From: Lottia gigantea
Lineage: Eukaryota; Mollusca; Gastropoda; Lottiidae
Assembly: GCF_000327385.1 (NCBI RefSeq)
Contig: NW_008710950.1
Coordinates: 2,185,516-2,249,515 of the forward strand
DNA: 64,000 bases
Direction of reading: 5' to 3'
This document shows positions 11,146-23,289 of this stretch, in pieces. Below the pieces are notes generated by a model. It did no database searches. It was not told where the DNA came from and was given only the letters and a program-made list of their open reading frames with translations. Positions within the stretch are counted from its first letter, which is position 1. Every line of letters begins with the position of its first letter. The translations under genes and the position numbers were made by a program.

Positions 11146-14040
11146 GATAATATATTTTTATTTTTATTTTATTAATAAGCGTAGCAAATATTTGCTATTG
11201 CCGAAGAGTTGTAAACAATATACAATAAAACTAATCAACATTAACACACAATAAGTAAAATAAATAAATTAATTTTTCAATGCTAGTAACACCTTGTAAA
11301 TAAATTAAGGAAAACAATCAAAATATATAAATCTTTAAATATCAAGATTTTACAGATCTAAGATAAAAGCTGATTTCGTAACTTATAAGCCTGAAATATA
11401 TAATTGCCTAAATTTTTTAAATTTCGAAATGACCTTGGATTTAATAACATATTCATTTTACTTAAGGACGGGAATGACCAGAAATATCGGGGAAAGTATA
11501 GACGGCGAAGAGAAGAATACATTGGACAACAGAGAAGAAAGTGGTATTGATCTTCAATATATATTGATTTACAACATAAACAAAATCGTTTTACTCATGG
11601 AGTTTTATTATACCGACCGATTTCGACTTGGAGTTTGAGATTACCAACTCTAAACTTACAAATTAAAAACTTAAATTTGTCGTCTAAACTGGAATCAAGA
11701 TATTCTTCAAAGTTAAAGGAGGTTTTAAAATTTTTATAAAATCTAAGTTTACTTGAAGCTTCGAGGTTAGACGACCAGGTCTGGTAATACTGATCTACAA
11801 TACGTGTTTTGATTTCTGTAGAATTAAAAAGTTGGGGCTGTGAAAATATATAAGTAAAACATAATTCGTCAAACAATTTTCTAATGAAAGAAACCCAGTT
11901 TAGTTTACCTTTAGCATCCCCAGAAATTATTGGATTTTCAGAACATACAATTTTAAATCAGTATTTAACAGGGTTGAGCTTAAGTTTTACAGATAATGGC
12001 AATAGTCCTAATTCACCGAGTGCAGCGGATAGTGGTGTAGCCTTTCCAAGATGAAGGGTCGATCTTATAAAATCGTTCTGAACAACATCAACAGCTTTAC
12101 TTGAAATAAAACCCCACACTTCGGATACATAACAGAGAATAGGTTCAACCATCGATTTAAACAACATACTTATATTTGATATATTTAAATGGAGAGGTTT
12201 TATTTTGAAAAGTAAGGAGCCTAGAGCCTTTCTAACTTGAGATGCCAAACGTTTTTGGGAACGATAGAACCGGCCATTTTGACACATAAGTAAACCAAGA
12301 TACACACATTCATTAACTATTTCAATAGGAGCTGAATTTATGTTAAATAAGTAGTTATTAGTACGCTTGCCACGATGAAAAATTACTATCTTGGATTTGA
12401 GAACATTAATTGAGAGATGCCAGATACGACAATATTCACTAAATTTGTCCAATAGTAGTTGTAGTAGTAAAGGACTCGTTGCAAACAAGACTGTATCATC
12501 AGCAAATAACAACAAATAAACCAAGGCATTACCTATTTGAACAAAATCAGGGTTGTCGGCAGTAAGAAAATCTCGAAGATCGTTAATAAATATCAAAAAT
12601 AATAGAGGCGAAAGTGGTTCTCCCTGTTTAACATCTAACCTGCTGCTAAATAATCTGACAAAGAACCTTTAAATTTAATAATAGAATTAACACGTTCATA
12701 CATCGACTTTATGATTTTAAGCAGCTTACTACTAACACCTATTGAATTTAACTTAAATAATAACAGTTGTCTATCTACAGAATCAAAAGCTTTCCTCAAC
12801 GAATGCACAGACTAATTTTTGTTTGTTGTTCAGGCATATAGATATGATACTATCTAATAAGAAAATGGCATCAACAGTACTTCTTGAAGCCCTAAATCCA
12901 AATTGACAATTGTCAAGTAACTCGTTTGATTCACACCACCAAGTTAGTCTTGAATTTAAAATAGTCGGAAACAATTTTGCAAAGACATTCATAACCGATA
13001 TACCCCTGTAATTATCCACATATCTCGTAGGGTAAGAATATGACTCGTCCCACTTACATGTAGTAATATTTTTACCCTGGTTGATATTATTCAATCTGTT
13101 TGTTACAACATCTAGATGGCCAAAATTAATTGTGAATAACAAAGCACAATGATCAGAACATTCGTTAACGTCTTCTACTTTAAAATGTGTAATTTTTTGA
13201 TTGCCTTAGAGTCAGATAAAACATAGTCAAATAGGCTCGTGCCTCTAGATGAACAAAATGTAAATTTGCCTACCCCTTTATCATCGCCAACCCTACCGTT
13301 CACAATGACACATTCTATGGACTTACATAAATCTAAAAGCTTCTTACCAAAATTATTGATAACGGAATCTTGTGAAACTCTATTAAAGTTGACCGATGAA
13401 TATGAAGAAAAGTCATAATCACTAAAAATATAGTTCGCTAAATTGTCGTCTTTAATTTGATCCGAATCCGATCTAGTTCTACTATTGAAGTCACCACATA
13501 CAATTATATTACCGAGCTTTTGGTAGGTTAAACATATTTGCTCCTATTTACAAACAAATCAAAATCACAAAAACCGTGGAATGAGCTAGGTTTTGGTGGA
13601 ATGTAGGTAAATATAATAAATAAGTTATTGTCAGAGTCATTTTCAGAAGAACCCCACGATTCTTCATGTATAACTGCAATATTTTCTGCAACAGAACTAC
13701 TGATGAAAACTGCCAGTCCGCCACATATGGCATTTCTCTTAAAAGTTTGATACTTTTCACCCCGATTAATAAAAATTCCTGGTAGGAAACCTTTTAAAGA
13801 CAACCGGTCTTCGTTTTTCACCCATGTTTCGGATAAGAGGAGAACACCATATTTGCTGATATAGTTGACGAAAGAATTGTCATTTATCAGAGACTTGAGA
13901 CCATAAACATTCCAAACGGAAAACGACAACTTGCGGGTTGCCCTGGGAATGTGCTAATCATGTTCAACAGAAGTTTGGTCGGCTGGTTGGTTTGTGCTAG
14001 ATAGGCTAGATAGTAAATTCGTATTCATATTATATAATAA
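11146..14040 (-). mobile_element. LINE, 5'-truncated and decayed, inserted in unit B
   Basis: Minus-strand ORF2 pieces lie at 13929-13528 (endonuclease: SVWNVYGLKS, LLLSETWVKNE), 13142-12783 (RT fingers: FGFRASRSTVDAIF), 12596-11958 (LLFADDTVLFATS, then YLGLLMCQNGRF and MVEPILCYVSEVWG) and 11876-11595 (C-terminus: FLICKFRVGNLKLQVEIGRY). Frames are broken between pieces. The 5' end stops at the start of the endonuclease, so ORF1 is missing. The 3' end (low coordinates) has an A/T-rich AATAAA-like tail and a perfect 16 bp palindrome at 11182-11197. Unit A lacks the block near 1,240, which fixes this as an insertion after duplication. No clean target duplication was seen. The RT differs from that of the first LINE, so it is probably a separate family. 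Confidence 0.85.
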
Positions 14041-15060
14041 TACAATAAATACTTGCATATTAAGTAATTGTAAAATTGGAATTTCCAAACTATTGTTGGC
14101 TGATCACATACGTTTTATTGTAACACCTTATATAATAATATTCTTTTTATTTAATGCTAACAGATCGAATCGCGTAACAGTAAAAGAAAATCTGTAACAT
14201 GGAATTTACCACTTACTTCACCTGAAACGTCATTATTTTGTTTGTCCTGTCCTATAGACTAATAAATTCGTTTATAAAAATGATGTATATGCCTACAACG
14301 ATATTACCCTGGTAATTAAACTTTTGGTTTTTATTTCTATGTCACTCATATATTGTCCAAAATATCAGGGTTTTTTTTTACCTTCAACTCACATTCGAAG
14401 CCTTAATTTGAAATTCCCTTCTACCTATAACTTTTGTTTTTATCACTCAATATACAAAATATACGCTGTGAATACCCAGTAAAGATGTCATAATATGACA
14501 AGATCCGATTGAAATTAGAACCAGGATTGTTTCCGGTAGAGATATTTCCGTCAAATCTGTATAAAAAATTTAATAAAAAAAACATTGAGGAATAGGCTAT
14601 TCTGTTCGACATTGTAAATTTGTTAGCATATAATTATTAACTCAATAAATTCAATATACAAATGGACAGTGGGAAAACAGTGAAACAGGTTAGAAACAGA
14701 TAATTAGTCCTCCACTTGTAAGTCAATTAACATCAAAGGCGGTACAGTTACTATCAATATCAATATTAAAAATTATTTACTTAACATCTATTTACCCATC
14801 ATTATCATAATATTATCTTATTATTCTCTTATTACAAAATTTTTAACCGTTATAAACAACATAATATACAGACGAATTATTGGCGCCATTATAAACTTTA
14901 CCAATTTCATTGACTATTGATTAATGTTTTTAACAGTTTTCAAAATTCCCGCCAAAGATCGTTCAAAAACGATTTCTGCCAAACTGTCAATATGCATGTC
15001 AGATAAATAGATGAACTAAAATCTCACATAATTCACTTCAACATAAGCTAATACATCAAC

Positions 15061-15660
15061 ATGGATACAACAAGGTCACTTGCTATTTATTTTCAAATGG
15101 CGACTGGAAACGGACATATAGGAAAAGAAAAATGTACTAGCAAGGCTATGGAACGTCGTAATGCAAGAGAACGAAATCGGATAAGTCACATGAAAACACA
15201 ATTTAAAAAGTTACAGACTAAACTACCAGAAGATTGGCAAACTAACAAAATGAGTAAACTTGATGTTTTGAAAAAGACTATTCGATATATTCGTCAACTT
15301 GAAGATGTGTTATCTGGAAAGCAGCAATTTGATGTCGATTTTTGGGCTATGTGTAACCCAGTGATTCAAAATAAGAACGATTTCAGTGGCAGTTCGCAGA
15401 CAATAAGAACAGTTAAATATCAGTCAGCACAACTTAACAAAGCAAATTGCAATCGTCCTAAACGTGAAGATAAATCGTCAGATTCGGGTCAAGATGAAAC
15501 AGAATATATCATGCATTCATCGGACAATGTAAAAAATTGTGTATATTCAGAAAACAGTCAGTATATGTCTTGTGGATCTCTAACAACTTCTCAATGGACT
15601 GAAAAAAATACTAAACAAAACGACATACAACATGATTTGGATAACATCTGGATAAGTTGA
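15061..15660 (+). CDS. bHLH transcription factor, group A, achaete-scute-like (copy B)
   Basis: An intact 199-codon twin of the gene at 2952-3551. The bHLH domain (residues about 31-84) is identical. The two coding sequences differ at five bases: four change the protein (M101V, D149Y, I174L, D181E reading A to B) and one is silent. All changes lie in the polar C-terminal part. Both copies keep the same 5' flank for several hundred bases and about 230 bp of 3' flank, so they probably share regulatory sequence. Both copies look functional. The role is as for copy A, with E-protein dimerisation and E-box binding expected from the family. Confidence 0.85.
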   Translation: MDTTRSLAIYFQMATGNGHIGKEKCTSKAMERRNARERNRISHMKTQFKKLQTKLPEDWQTNKMSKLDVLKKTIRYIRQLEDVLSGKQQFDVDFWAMCNPVIQNKNDFSGSSQTIRTVKYQSAQLNKANCNRPKREDKSSDSGQDETEYIMHSSDNVKNCVYSENSQYMSCGSLTTSQWTEKNTKQNDIQHDLDNIWIS

Positions 15661-15953
15661 AATCAAAGAATAATTCAGAGCTGCTAAAAGATCACGGACA
15701 GGGAAGAATGAAATCATCGCAAACTCTATTATTATATTATAAAATGCTGTTTGTCATAAAAAGTTGTTTGTTAATACTATAATTAATAATATAGTTCATT
15801 TTGTCCATATTTACTGAGTGTTACGTGTGCCAGATTTGGCTATTGAAAACGGACGTAGTCATGAAGTTTCCAATGTGGAAATTTGGCATTGAGCTTTCTT
15901 TTTCAAAAGTCTTGGGATATGAATTTTTATGTTTTTTTCTTACCTAACACTCG

Positions 15954-16110
15954 CATTCGGGACCTGAATTTGAGTTTCTTTCTTACTTTTAACCTACATT
16001 CGAGACCTGAATTTGAATGTTTCTTCTGCCTATTACTTATATTCGGGACCCGAATTTGAGTTTCTTCCTTACCTAGGCTACAACTTACATTCGGGACCTG
16101 AATTTGGGAT
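15954..16110. repeat. Minisatellite, about 43-49 bp, four units
   Basis: The motif ATTCGGGACCTGAATTTGAG recurs at 15954, 15997, 16040 and 16089 with minor changes, separated by pyrimidine-rich TTTCTT-CTTAC spacers. A related motif (CAACTCACATT-GAA-TTGAATTTCCCTTCTACC) sits once in each duplication unit, near 1588 and 14385, so the repeat may have expanded from sequence already in this neighbourhood. Confidence 0.7.
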
Positions 16111-17499
16111 ACTTCTCTTTTTATGCCTTCTGGAATTGAGTTTCATCCCTGCTTCTACGAATGATCATATGATTGAATTCATACTACTTAGGACACCAGA
16201 ATGAAGCTCTACAAGTATTTGAAGAAAACTTTGGACGAGTTGTATTTTGCCACCAAGTTCACCAACAAAAATTTGTCTCCGAAGATGACATGTCTCCGAG
16301 TCGACCGAGCACCCAAGACTATCTATGATAAATGTTTGATATAAAAGCATGGGACACAACTTAACTGGTTTAATCCGTAATAGAACGCCTTTCTATATAA
16401 ATGTGTAGAGAAAGGGGAGTGACTAAGAGTTCCACAGATTATTACTGCAGGTCCACCCCCAAGCACGTGCCACAACAAACAAAACAAACTTCTTATCATA
16501 TCATCATTGTGTAAATAATAAAAAAATTAAACGTGAATTTACAATTTGTTTAAACTGTCAAAAAACTGGATTTTTTTTTTTTACAGTATTAAAAGTCTCT
16601 GTGTAGGCCTACTGAAACATAGCAAAACGTTTAGGCCTAATATCTTCCATATTGTCCAAATGAACGAGACACAATTTTATTTTTATCATCCGATAATAGG
16701 AGACATATTGTCGGCAGAGCCTACCTTGAGAGTAGACTACTATACTTCTATATTTATGTGCATTTTCACTTGAGAGGTTAAACAGTCTGACTAATATCAG
16801 TTATAGGTTTAAGAACAATCAATTTTCGAATATACATTACTCCCACTTGTAATTGATCAAATGTATTAAGGGGCAAAACCTACACTATATTAAGGTTTGG
16901 AACTTATCTCATAAAGAAGACAAGAATAATCCACAAGTTTTCAAAATCAATGAGGCTCTGAGTGTTCTACATTATGGAGGTCAATTTGCGCCATTAATCC
17001 ATTCTCTACCGATTTGTCTAATTTACTGATTCAAAGACAAATATAAAATATCTTATTACCTATTACTTATAATTCAAACAACATGATGATTGAAATGCTA
17101 AAATAAAATGTTTATATTCACATGTAACTTAACTAAAGTCATTTCAAATAGTTTATTTAGCATCTTCCAAAAATCTTTAATGGTAAACCACCGTCCTTTT
17201 TGATAAATATCAGAAGTATATTTTAAACTGTAAAGTGTCATTTCTAAATTGGAAAATGTTTGTAGTAAAATGATAAGTGCAACTTCTTTAGTGTATTATG
17301 TCTTCTGTTTTATCTCAAATGAATTATCTTTTATGCAAATTACCAAGGTCGCGACCCTATTGAATATTCAGCATTGCTACGTCATTCTTGGTGACCTTTA
17401 CTTTTTAAATGTCCAAGCACACTGCGATAACCTATGTTGGCGTGATTCTTTGTAATAATACAATCTCGTTTATTGAGATTCTTTGATTGTCAACAAATA

Positions 17500-17985
17500 T
17501 TTAGTATGAGTTATTCCCCTTGTTCTTGAAAAATGCGTTCAATTTTTAGCTCGTAAACGCTCTAAAAGGTTGAATTATTGACAGATTTTTACGAAACTTG
17601 GTGTGAGTGTTAGTAATCACCCAAGGATGAACCCATTTGAGAATTAGAAAAATTGAAAAATATTTCGTATGAATTATTGACCTTGCTCTTAAAATGCTCG
17701 TAAACACTCTAGATAATGCAATTCGTGGCGGATTTTGATGAAACTTTTGTGAGTGTTTGCTATCACCAAAGGATGAACCCTATTGAAAATCAAAAAAATC
17801 GAAATATGAGTTACCGTACTGCTCTCGTTCTTGAAAACGCGTTCAATATTTAACTCGTAAACGCTCTAATAGGTTGAATTATTGACAGATTTTGACAAAA
17901 CTTGGTGTGAGTGTTTGTAATCACCAAAGGATGAACCCTATAGAAAATCAGAAAAATTGAAATTTTTTTAGTATGGGTGTTTGAC
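17500..17985. repeat. Tandem array, three units of about 147-156 bp
   Basis: The anchor CTCGTAAACGCTCTA recurs at about 17550, 17697 and 17853, each followed by ACTTGGTGTGAGTGTTTGTA and AAGGATGAACCC. Inverted relatives of the same unit occur at 22935-23180. The units belong to a dispersed family described in the findings. Confidence 0.75.
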
Positions 17986-18257
17986 TTAAAATTATGTTTG
18001 ATAAACATGTTTTGCGTCATTTACAGCTGAATTATTGTCGCAAGTCCACTTTCTTCAGAGATCCTTATAGCCACACCATCATTTATGAGGATATAACTAC
18101 GTGGAACTGTAGAGTTTGGCCTTTTTATAACTTATCCTTGTTACAACTAGCCCCGATCTCCCCTATACGTTGTTCGTATGCGACAATTGTAGGTGAAGGT
18201 GAAGTTTAAGTCGCACCCTAATACAGTTATCTCCCTTGCATCAATAAATTTCATTTA

Positions 18258-18300
18258 AATGAAATGAAATGAATGGAGTTTTACGTCCTACTTTTCTGCA
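18258..18300 (-). mobile_element. SINE 3' tail fragment
   Basis: The reverse complement reads TGCAGAAAAGTAGGACGTAA and continues AACTCCATTC with ATTTC repeats. It matches the 3' end of the full SINE at 44000-44350. Only about 43 bp are left. Confidence 0.7.
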
Positions 18301-18639
18301 TTTAAATTTCATTTAAGTTTACTACGATACTACGAATCCGTAAGGATAATTAGTACGGTATGAAATAGTTCCTTAGTAAGTTATTATTAGGTGTAAAAAA
18401 AATAAACCACCTAGTGGTTGTGTCCTACCACATTCAATGTTTACAAATACACGACAGAATCACAGACTAGACTACATTACTGTCTGACTACACTACATTA
18501 CTGTCTAACTACACTACAATGATTTCTGAATTGAATTTTGCCAATAATTTTCATATGAACTGAAATATCAATTACAAAATACTGAGAGTTTTTGATTCTC
18601 TTTGGGTGGCTGAAAATGTCAACCACTGGAATAGTAATT

Positions 18640-19400
18640 ATTCGTAAACATGATTTTACAGAGCCTGAGGGAATTTTCAGTCATGAGATCTTGGTTCGAT
18701 CAAGTTCGAATTTGACGATTTTTCAATGAAAGTTTTGAATTATTGCCTTTGTATAAATATTCGTCCAAATTGTTTGTGAGCTCAATAGAGACTACAGTTT
18801 TCATTCGATTTGAATGAAATTTGGTGTGATGAGTTATATTCATGAGATCTTCGATGTTCAAAAGTTTTTTTGAATTATTGCCCTTGACTTAATAACAACA
18901 CGTCAAAATTTGTTTTCATTTGATTTTAACAAAATTTGGTGTGATGATTTGTCTTCATTAGATCTTGGTCAAGTTCGAATTTGAAGAATTTTTGATGAAT
19001 GATTTTTTAGTTATTGCCCTTGACTAAGGAAAAATATTTTAAACTTTGTTTGTGAACACAATAGATACTACAGTTTCCAATTGATTTTAATTAATCTTGG
19101 TGATCAGATATATTGATTAGATGTTGGACTGAATCAAATTTATTCGATTCAATTTTTTTGTTTTTGCCGTATTGCCTTCATCGGATTATGTTAAAATTTA
19201 ATGTGATCATTTAAATTGATTAGAATTTAGTGAAGTTCTTATACAATGATTTTTCATTTGGGTCATTGCTATTGATTTAAAAAAAGAATTGGAATAAATA
19301 TAATAAATAACTACAATGTATTATGAAGATCTTAAAAATAATAAAATTCATATAAGTCACTAAAGACTGTTCTTATTGGCGTATGTTACCTAGCTATCTT
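18640..19400. repeat. Tandem array of 136-155 bp units ending in a shared terminus
   Basis: ATTGCCTTTG/ATTGCCCTTGAC recurs near 18741, 18877, 19013 and 19168, and AAATTTGGTGTGATGA recurs between them. The array is followed at 19376 by GCGTATGTTACCTAGCTATC, the same terminus that ends the element at 36285-36740. A related single unit lies in both duplication units (near 830-990 and 10730-10900). Confidence 0.65.
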
Positions 19401-19927
19401 TAATGTTGTTTGAATCATATTGTATCTATAACTTATAAGGTAAGGCAAAGGGCTAAATAGTTGTAGAAATAGAGTCTTACTGACTTTCGTTGGTAGCCAA
19501 CATCTAATATTTCCAAGTCTGATTAGGCCTATTGGCAGTCTGATTATTTAAATAGGTTTAAAGAGGTTAATTCCACATTTTTCATTTGTATCAGGGACAC
19601 TGATAGCAACGGTTTGCACCAATGCGATTTTCAATCAGACGCCTGTGGTTCCTGCATTAAATGTGTGATGCCTAATTGCAAATAATTCTTTATCACGACC
19701 CCAGGCCCGTAACCAGACCAATGTGCCAAAGGGGGAGGCCACATTTGCATGGGGGGCAATAGCTGATTGAGACTGATTTCAGCTTCAATTTAGAATCTGT
19801 TTGAATTTTGGGGGTGAGGGGACGCCTAGTTACGGGCTGCACAACACACGATTAGTGATGTCTCAATTATCTTTATTCTACAGGTAATTTATTGTGATAC
19901 AGAGTTTACAAGTCTGGTGGTAATAAA

Positions 19928-21090
19928 ATGGCCGGTGTTTTAGGAATGGCTTTTGTCCCTTACTACAATCATCTAATAGAATTATTGGAAACAAATGCCG
20001 AGTTGAAGAAAACAGCAAGGGGTAAGCTGTGATTTTGAATCGAAAACAAGGCTTATAACGTAAACAAACAAAGGTAACATTGTGTACTGCAGACTGCAGT
20101 GAAATTGCCACCTTGGCCCTCTTCTCCAACCCCACTAGCTCAAAACTAATAATATTTTACATCATTAAAATCAGAATTGATTACACTATGTAATGAATTT
20201 ATCAGATGAAGTTTACCTTTACACATTTTTAGAAAGGGCAGTTTTAAGCCCATTTTCTTGCTGTTGAGCGAGTATTTAATGCCATTCATGGATGGCGTAA
20301 TTTGAACCTCGCTTTCAGTTTCTCAAAAACGAGGTAGTAAAAAATTTATTATCATTTACACACTACTAGAAGCTTGTTTTTTTTTAAAATAGGAATTGCA
20401 ACGCAGTTGTGTTGGGCTGGTGGTGGAACTGTTGTTGGGGGAATTGTGGCTGGACCGCCTGGAGCTATGGTAGGAGGAATTGTAGGTAAGAATTAAAGGG
20501 GATTATCTTAATAATTTAGATATTAAACTATTGCTGTGGATGTATGCTGTCATCTTTGAAGGTCCACTTAGCTATATGGTGTGTTTATTCTGATGACTGC
20601 TGGTGAACAAAATTTTGGGTAGAAGTCTAAAAACTTCCTTTGAAGGGTAAATAAACCAAGGTTCACATGCAATATAATGTACACACTATTTTAAGTCAAA
20701 TAGTAGGCTGTTCATATGAATTGACCAAATAATTCCAACAGGACAAAACCCAAACAATGAACATGGGTACCAGGGTAACCAATGTATTCTATCCTTTATT
20801 AGAAAGATTCTATAGATATTTGAAAAGACTAGTATTTAGACCACACCTGATTTAATTTAATCTTTTCAGGATCTGTAGTAGGCTATTGTAGAGTTGACCC
20901 TTATCAATCATTAGTAAGGACACTGAAGAATCTTTCTAAAAGAGAGAGAGCTGAGTTGGTAGCTAAGGTACAAGAGTTGGTAGGAAGTACCAGTATTGAA
21001 GCATTGACCAGATTTATAGCATCACAAGCTCAACGAGAAGTACTTTTGAATCTCTTAAGAAAACTAGCTGAAGATTTTAAAGGTGGATGA
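19928..21090 (+). CDS. C19orf12: C19orf12-like glycine-zipper membrane protein
   Basis: Three exons, 19928-20021, 20393-20485 and 20870-21090, join through GT-AG introns (both phase 1) to give 135 residues; the human protein has about 150. Residues 40-67 (AGGGTVVGGIVAGPPGAMVG and on to GGIVGSVVG) form a glycine-zipper hydrophobic hairpin that closely matches the hallmark of C19orf12. The C-terminal half is helical and charged (LSKRERAELVAKVQELVG, then LRKLAEDFKGG). In humans C19orf12 sits at mitochondria, ER and lipid-droplet contact sites, and its loss causes the neurodegeneration MPAN; its biochemical activity is not settled. The start is the first ATG, which has a purine-poor but acceptable context. 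The assignment rests on the zipper plus overall length. Confidence 0.85.
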
Positions 21091-21149
21091 TCTGAAAGCT
21101 GGTTAGTAAGAGTTCCATTGTGTTATATAATCAAAATCATATCCCTAAT

Positions 21150-21155
21150 AATAAA
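21150..21155 (+). terminator. Poly(A) signal of the C19orf12-like gene
   Basis: An AATAAA 60 bp after the stop codon gives a short 3' UTR. Confidence 0.5.
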
Positions 21156-21492
21156 GTTTTGTATATAAAAGATAAAAACCAGGTATTTAGATTTGTGTTC
21201 TAGAATTGGGACCTTAAGAGATACAATTGTTGGTCTGTGTTTGTATTAGTTGATCAATGATCTGCTATATTTTAAGTTGAATATCATGTGATTTGCCTAC
21301 AATCAACTATAAATTGTTAGTTTGTACTTGTGTAATTGAATTTTCACTGCTCAATAGAGAAAGATAATCATCAATTCTTAGAGGATCTTAAACGAGTGCT
21401 TATGTCCTGAAATTTATGACATATTTAATCTGGCAACAAATTTCATAAATGTGTAAAAAAAATAAGATCTATGTCAACACTTCATTTAAACT

Positions 21493-21668
21493 TAGCACAC
21501 TGGGCTTTGGTTTATTGTCCCATCTGATCGACTACATGCTTTTTCCATGTCAGCCTCTCTTACCTGCATCACTGATAAGAGGGAAATGGGATTGAAATTC
21601 CAATGGTATCATCTTGACCTATGTCGGGATTGAACCCTGTACCTTCAGGCTAGCGAGCAAGCATCTCC
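21493..21668 (-). mobile_element. SINE, tRNA-derived 5' part, truncated
   Basis: The reverse complement matches the 5' half of the SINE at 44000-44350: GCTTGCTCGCTAGCCTGAAG, then GGTTCAATCCC (a good pol III B box), then GATGGGACAATAAACC. The B box is better preserved here than in the longer copy. Confidence 0.75.
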
Positions 21669-21708
21669 CCAAATTTGTTTAATGAACCTTTGATTGAATT
21701 GATTACCT

Positions 21709-22146
21709 CTAAAGGGACATTTTCCTATTTTTGTAGGTGGAAAAAAAATTTTGCTTAAATTTTGTGTCCCTCATCGAATCTGAAAGTTTTAATTAAAAAA
21801 ATCAAGCCGTAACTGTTCAAAAAGTTATTGTTAGTTTACGTAACCTTTAAAAGTTTGTTATGCTTTTTGGAAGCTGTAAGAAAACTAATGTACAGATTTA
21901 AGTAAAATAAACGCCTGAATAACATGTCTCCTACGTATTCTAATGGTTGCAACTCGTAATATCTAGCAATTATACAGCCAAACACCAAACCTATTAACAA
22001 TTAGTACTGTCCGTTTTTTATTAACCCTTTTAAAACAAATTCAGTTTAATCATGTAGATATAAATAGCATACTTTAGAAATATTTCCATGTATGATTTAC
22101 ATTTTTGATAATGAAAATGTTTTCCAAAGCGGAATGCCCCACTAAG
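21709..22146 (-). mobile_element. MITE family 2, copy 1 (about 430 bp)
   Basis: The left end is AAAGGGACATTTTCCTATTT and the right end is AAAGCGGAATGCCCCACTAA; these are inverted versions of each other with decay. The interior (TTTTTGGAAGCTGTAAGAAA, a GTTTACG block) corresponds in reverse orientation to the copy at 59636-60097. No coding capacity was seen. Confidence 0.7.
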
Positions 22147-22699
22147 TAATAAAAGATATATTTTGTTCCATTGGAAGACTTTAATTAGATAAATTTCATG
22201 TGTTATGCTTTACGGCAGGTGAGTTGGTCTTTTTCACCAGATCACGTCCATTAAAATTACCAGGAAATATTAACAGCTGATCACATGTAGCCTAGGAGGA
22301 ATTCTTCCTTCAATAGGTGATAGGTACAAAATGGCAGAGGCAGAAATTATCTAACATTGTTCATAATTACGATTCGTATTTATAGTCTATAATGATGTGA
22401 AAAGCCCTAGGACAAATTTTATAGCCATTTTCATATTGTCGCCTTTGGGTGAAAAAAATAACTTTGTGAAGTTTGTGCTTTACTGTAAATAAAATTTCCA
22501 TTTTATAAAACTGTTAAGATGTTTAAGTAGAGTTGTATGTATGTTCACTCAAAGGACTGAACAAAATTTGTTTTTCTTCTTTAATGTAGTTTATTTATGT
22601 AGGATTATTTTGACTGTTGCATATTTTATTAAGTTCATGATTTTGTTTATTTTTCATAGTACAATAAACCATTACTGTTACTTCATCTTTATGGTTATT

Positions 22700-22735
22700 G
22701 TATTATTATTATTGTTATTATTATTATTATAGATT
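22700..22735. repeat. (ATT)n microsatellite
   Basis: A run of TTA/ATT triplets about 35 bp long. Confidence 0.85.
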
Positions 22736-22934
22736 GTAAAGAAGTGTTTTCTAAAAAAAAATTATGTGTAAATTGGAATGGTGCAAATCAATGCTATCAA
22801 TGTTCCTGATGCATATAAAAGATAGCTTGCATGGCATTTTTGATTTTGAATAAAAAATATTTGGCAGTGCAGTTACAATCACCGGCATGAAATGTTAAAA
22901 AAAAAAATTGAATGTGTTTCCAAGAACGTTGGCA

Positions 22935-23265
22935 AAAAATCATATTGAATATTTTTCAATATCTTTTATTTTCGACAGGGTTCATCTTTTGGCGAACACT
23001 CACACCAAGTCTCATCAAGGTCCATCAAGCATTGTGCCTTGTAGAGTTTTTTTTCTAGCTAAGTAAAAATTGAACACATTTTCAAGAAAAAGGCCAATAA
23101 CTTTTTCGATTTTTCTGATTTTCATTAGGGTTCAACCTTGGGTGATTACAAACACTCACACCAGATTTTGTGAAAATCTGTCAAGAATTGTGCCTTCTAG
23201 AGTGGACGGACGGACATAGTGATGCCAATATACACACCCCTGTTCTTGTGGGCATTTCAAAATGC
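22935..23265 (-). repeat. Dispersed element with two 150 bp-class units (inverted)
   Basis: Two inverted units carry GGGTTCATCTTTTGGCGAAC/GGGTTCAACCTTGGGTGATT and AACACTCACACCA, matching the array at 17500-17985. The block ends at 23205-23265 with GACGGACGGACATAGTGATG and GTGGGC, the inverse of the left end of the element at 36285. Confidence 0.65.
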
Positions 23266-23289
23266 AGAAAATCTCTACAATCTGTTTAA

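Larger units (their letters stand above)
3781..15889. repeat. Tandem duplication, unit B (swollen by two LINEs)
   Basis: This is the second copy of the Hint plus bHLH unit. The right boundary is well defined at 15889. The left boundary is inferred to abut unit A because the units are head to tail. About 7.4 kb of the 12.1 kb is LINE DNA absent from unit A, which leaves about 4.7 kb of original unit. The order Hint, LINE, flank, LINE, flank, bHLH matches unit A when the LINEs are removed. Confidence 0.85.
15890..19860. other. Gene-free repeat-rich stretch
   Basis: No coding exon is supported. Contents recognised separately: a four-unit minisatellite (15954-16110), a three-unit array of about 150 bp (17500-17985), a SINE tail fragment (18258-18300), a 22 bp repeat of two to three units (about 18465-18520, ACTACATTACTGTCTGACTA) and an array of 136-155 bp units (18640-19280) ending in a shared repeat terminus (19370-19400). 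Short open frames here have no protein-like composition. Confidence 0.6.

Noticed and set aside
22541-22732. 63-codon hydrophobic frame
   Set aside because: AT-rich chance frame ending in an (ATT)n microsatellite that reads as poly-Leu.
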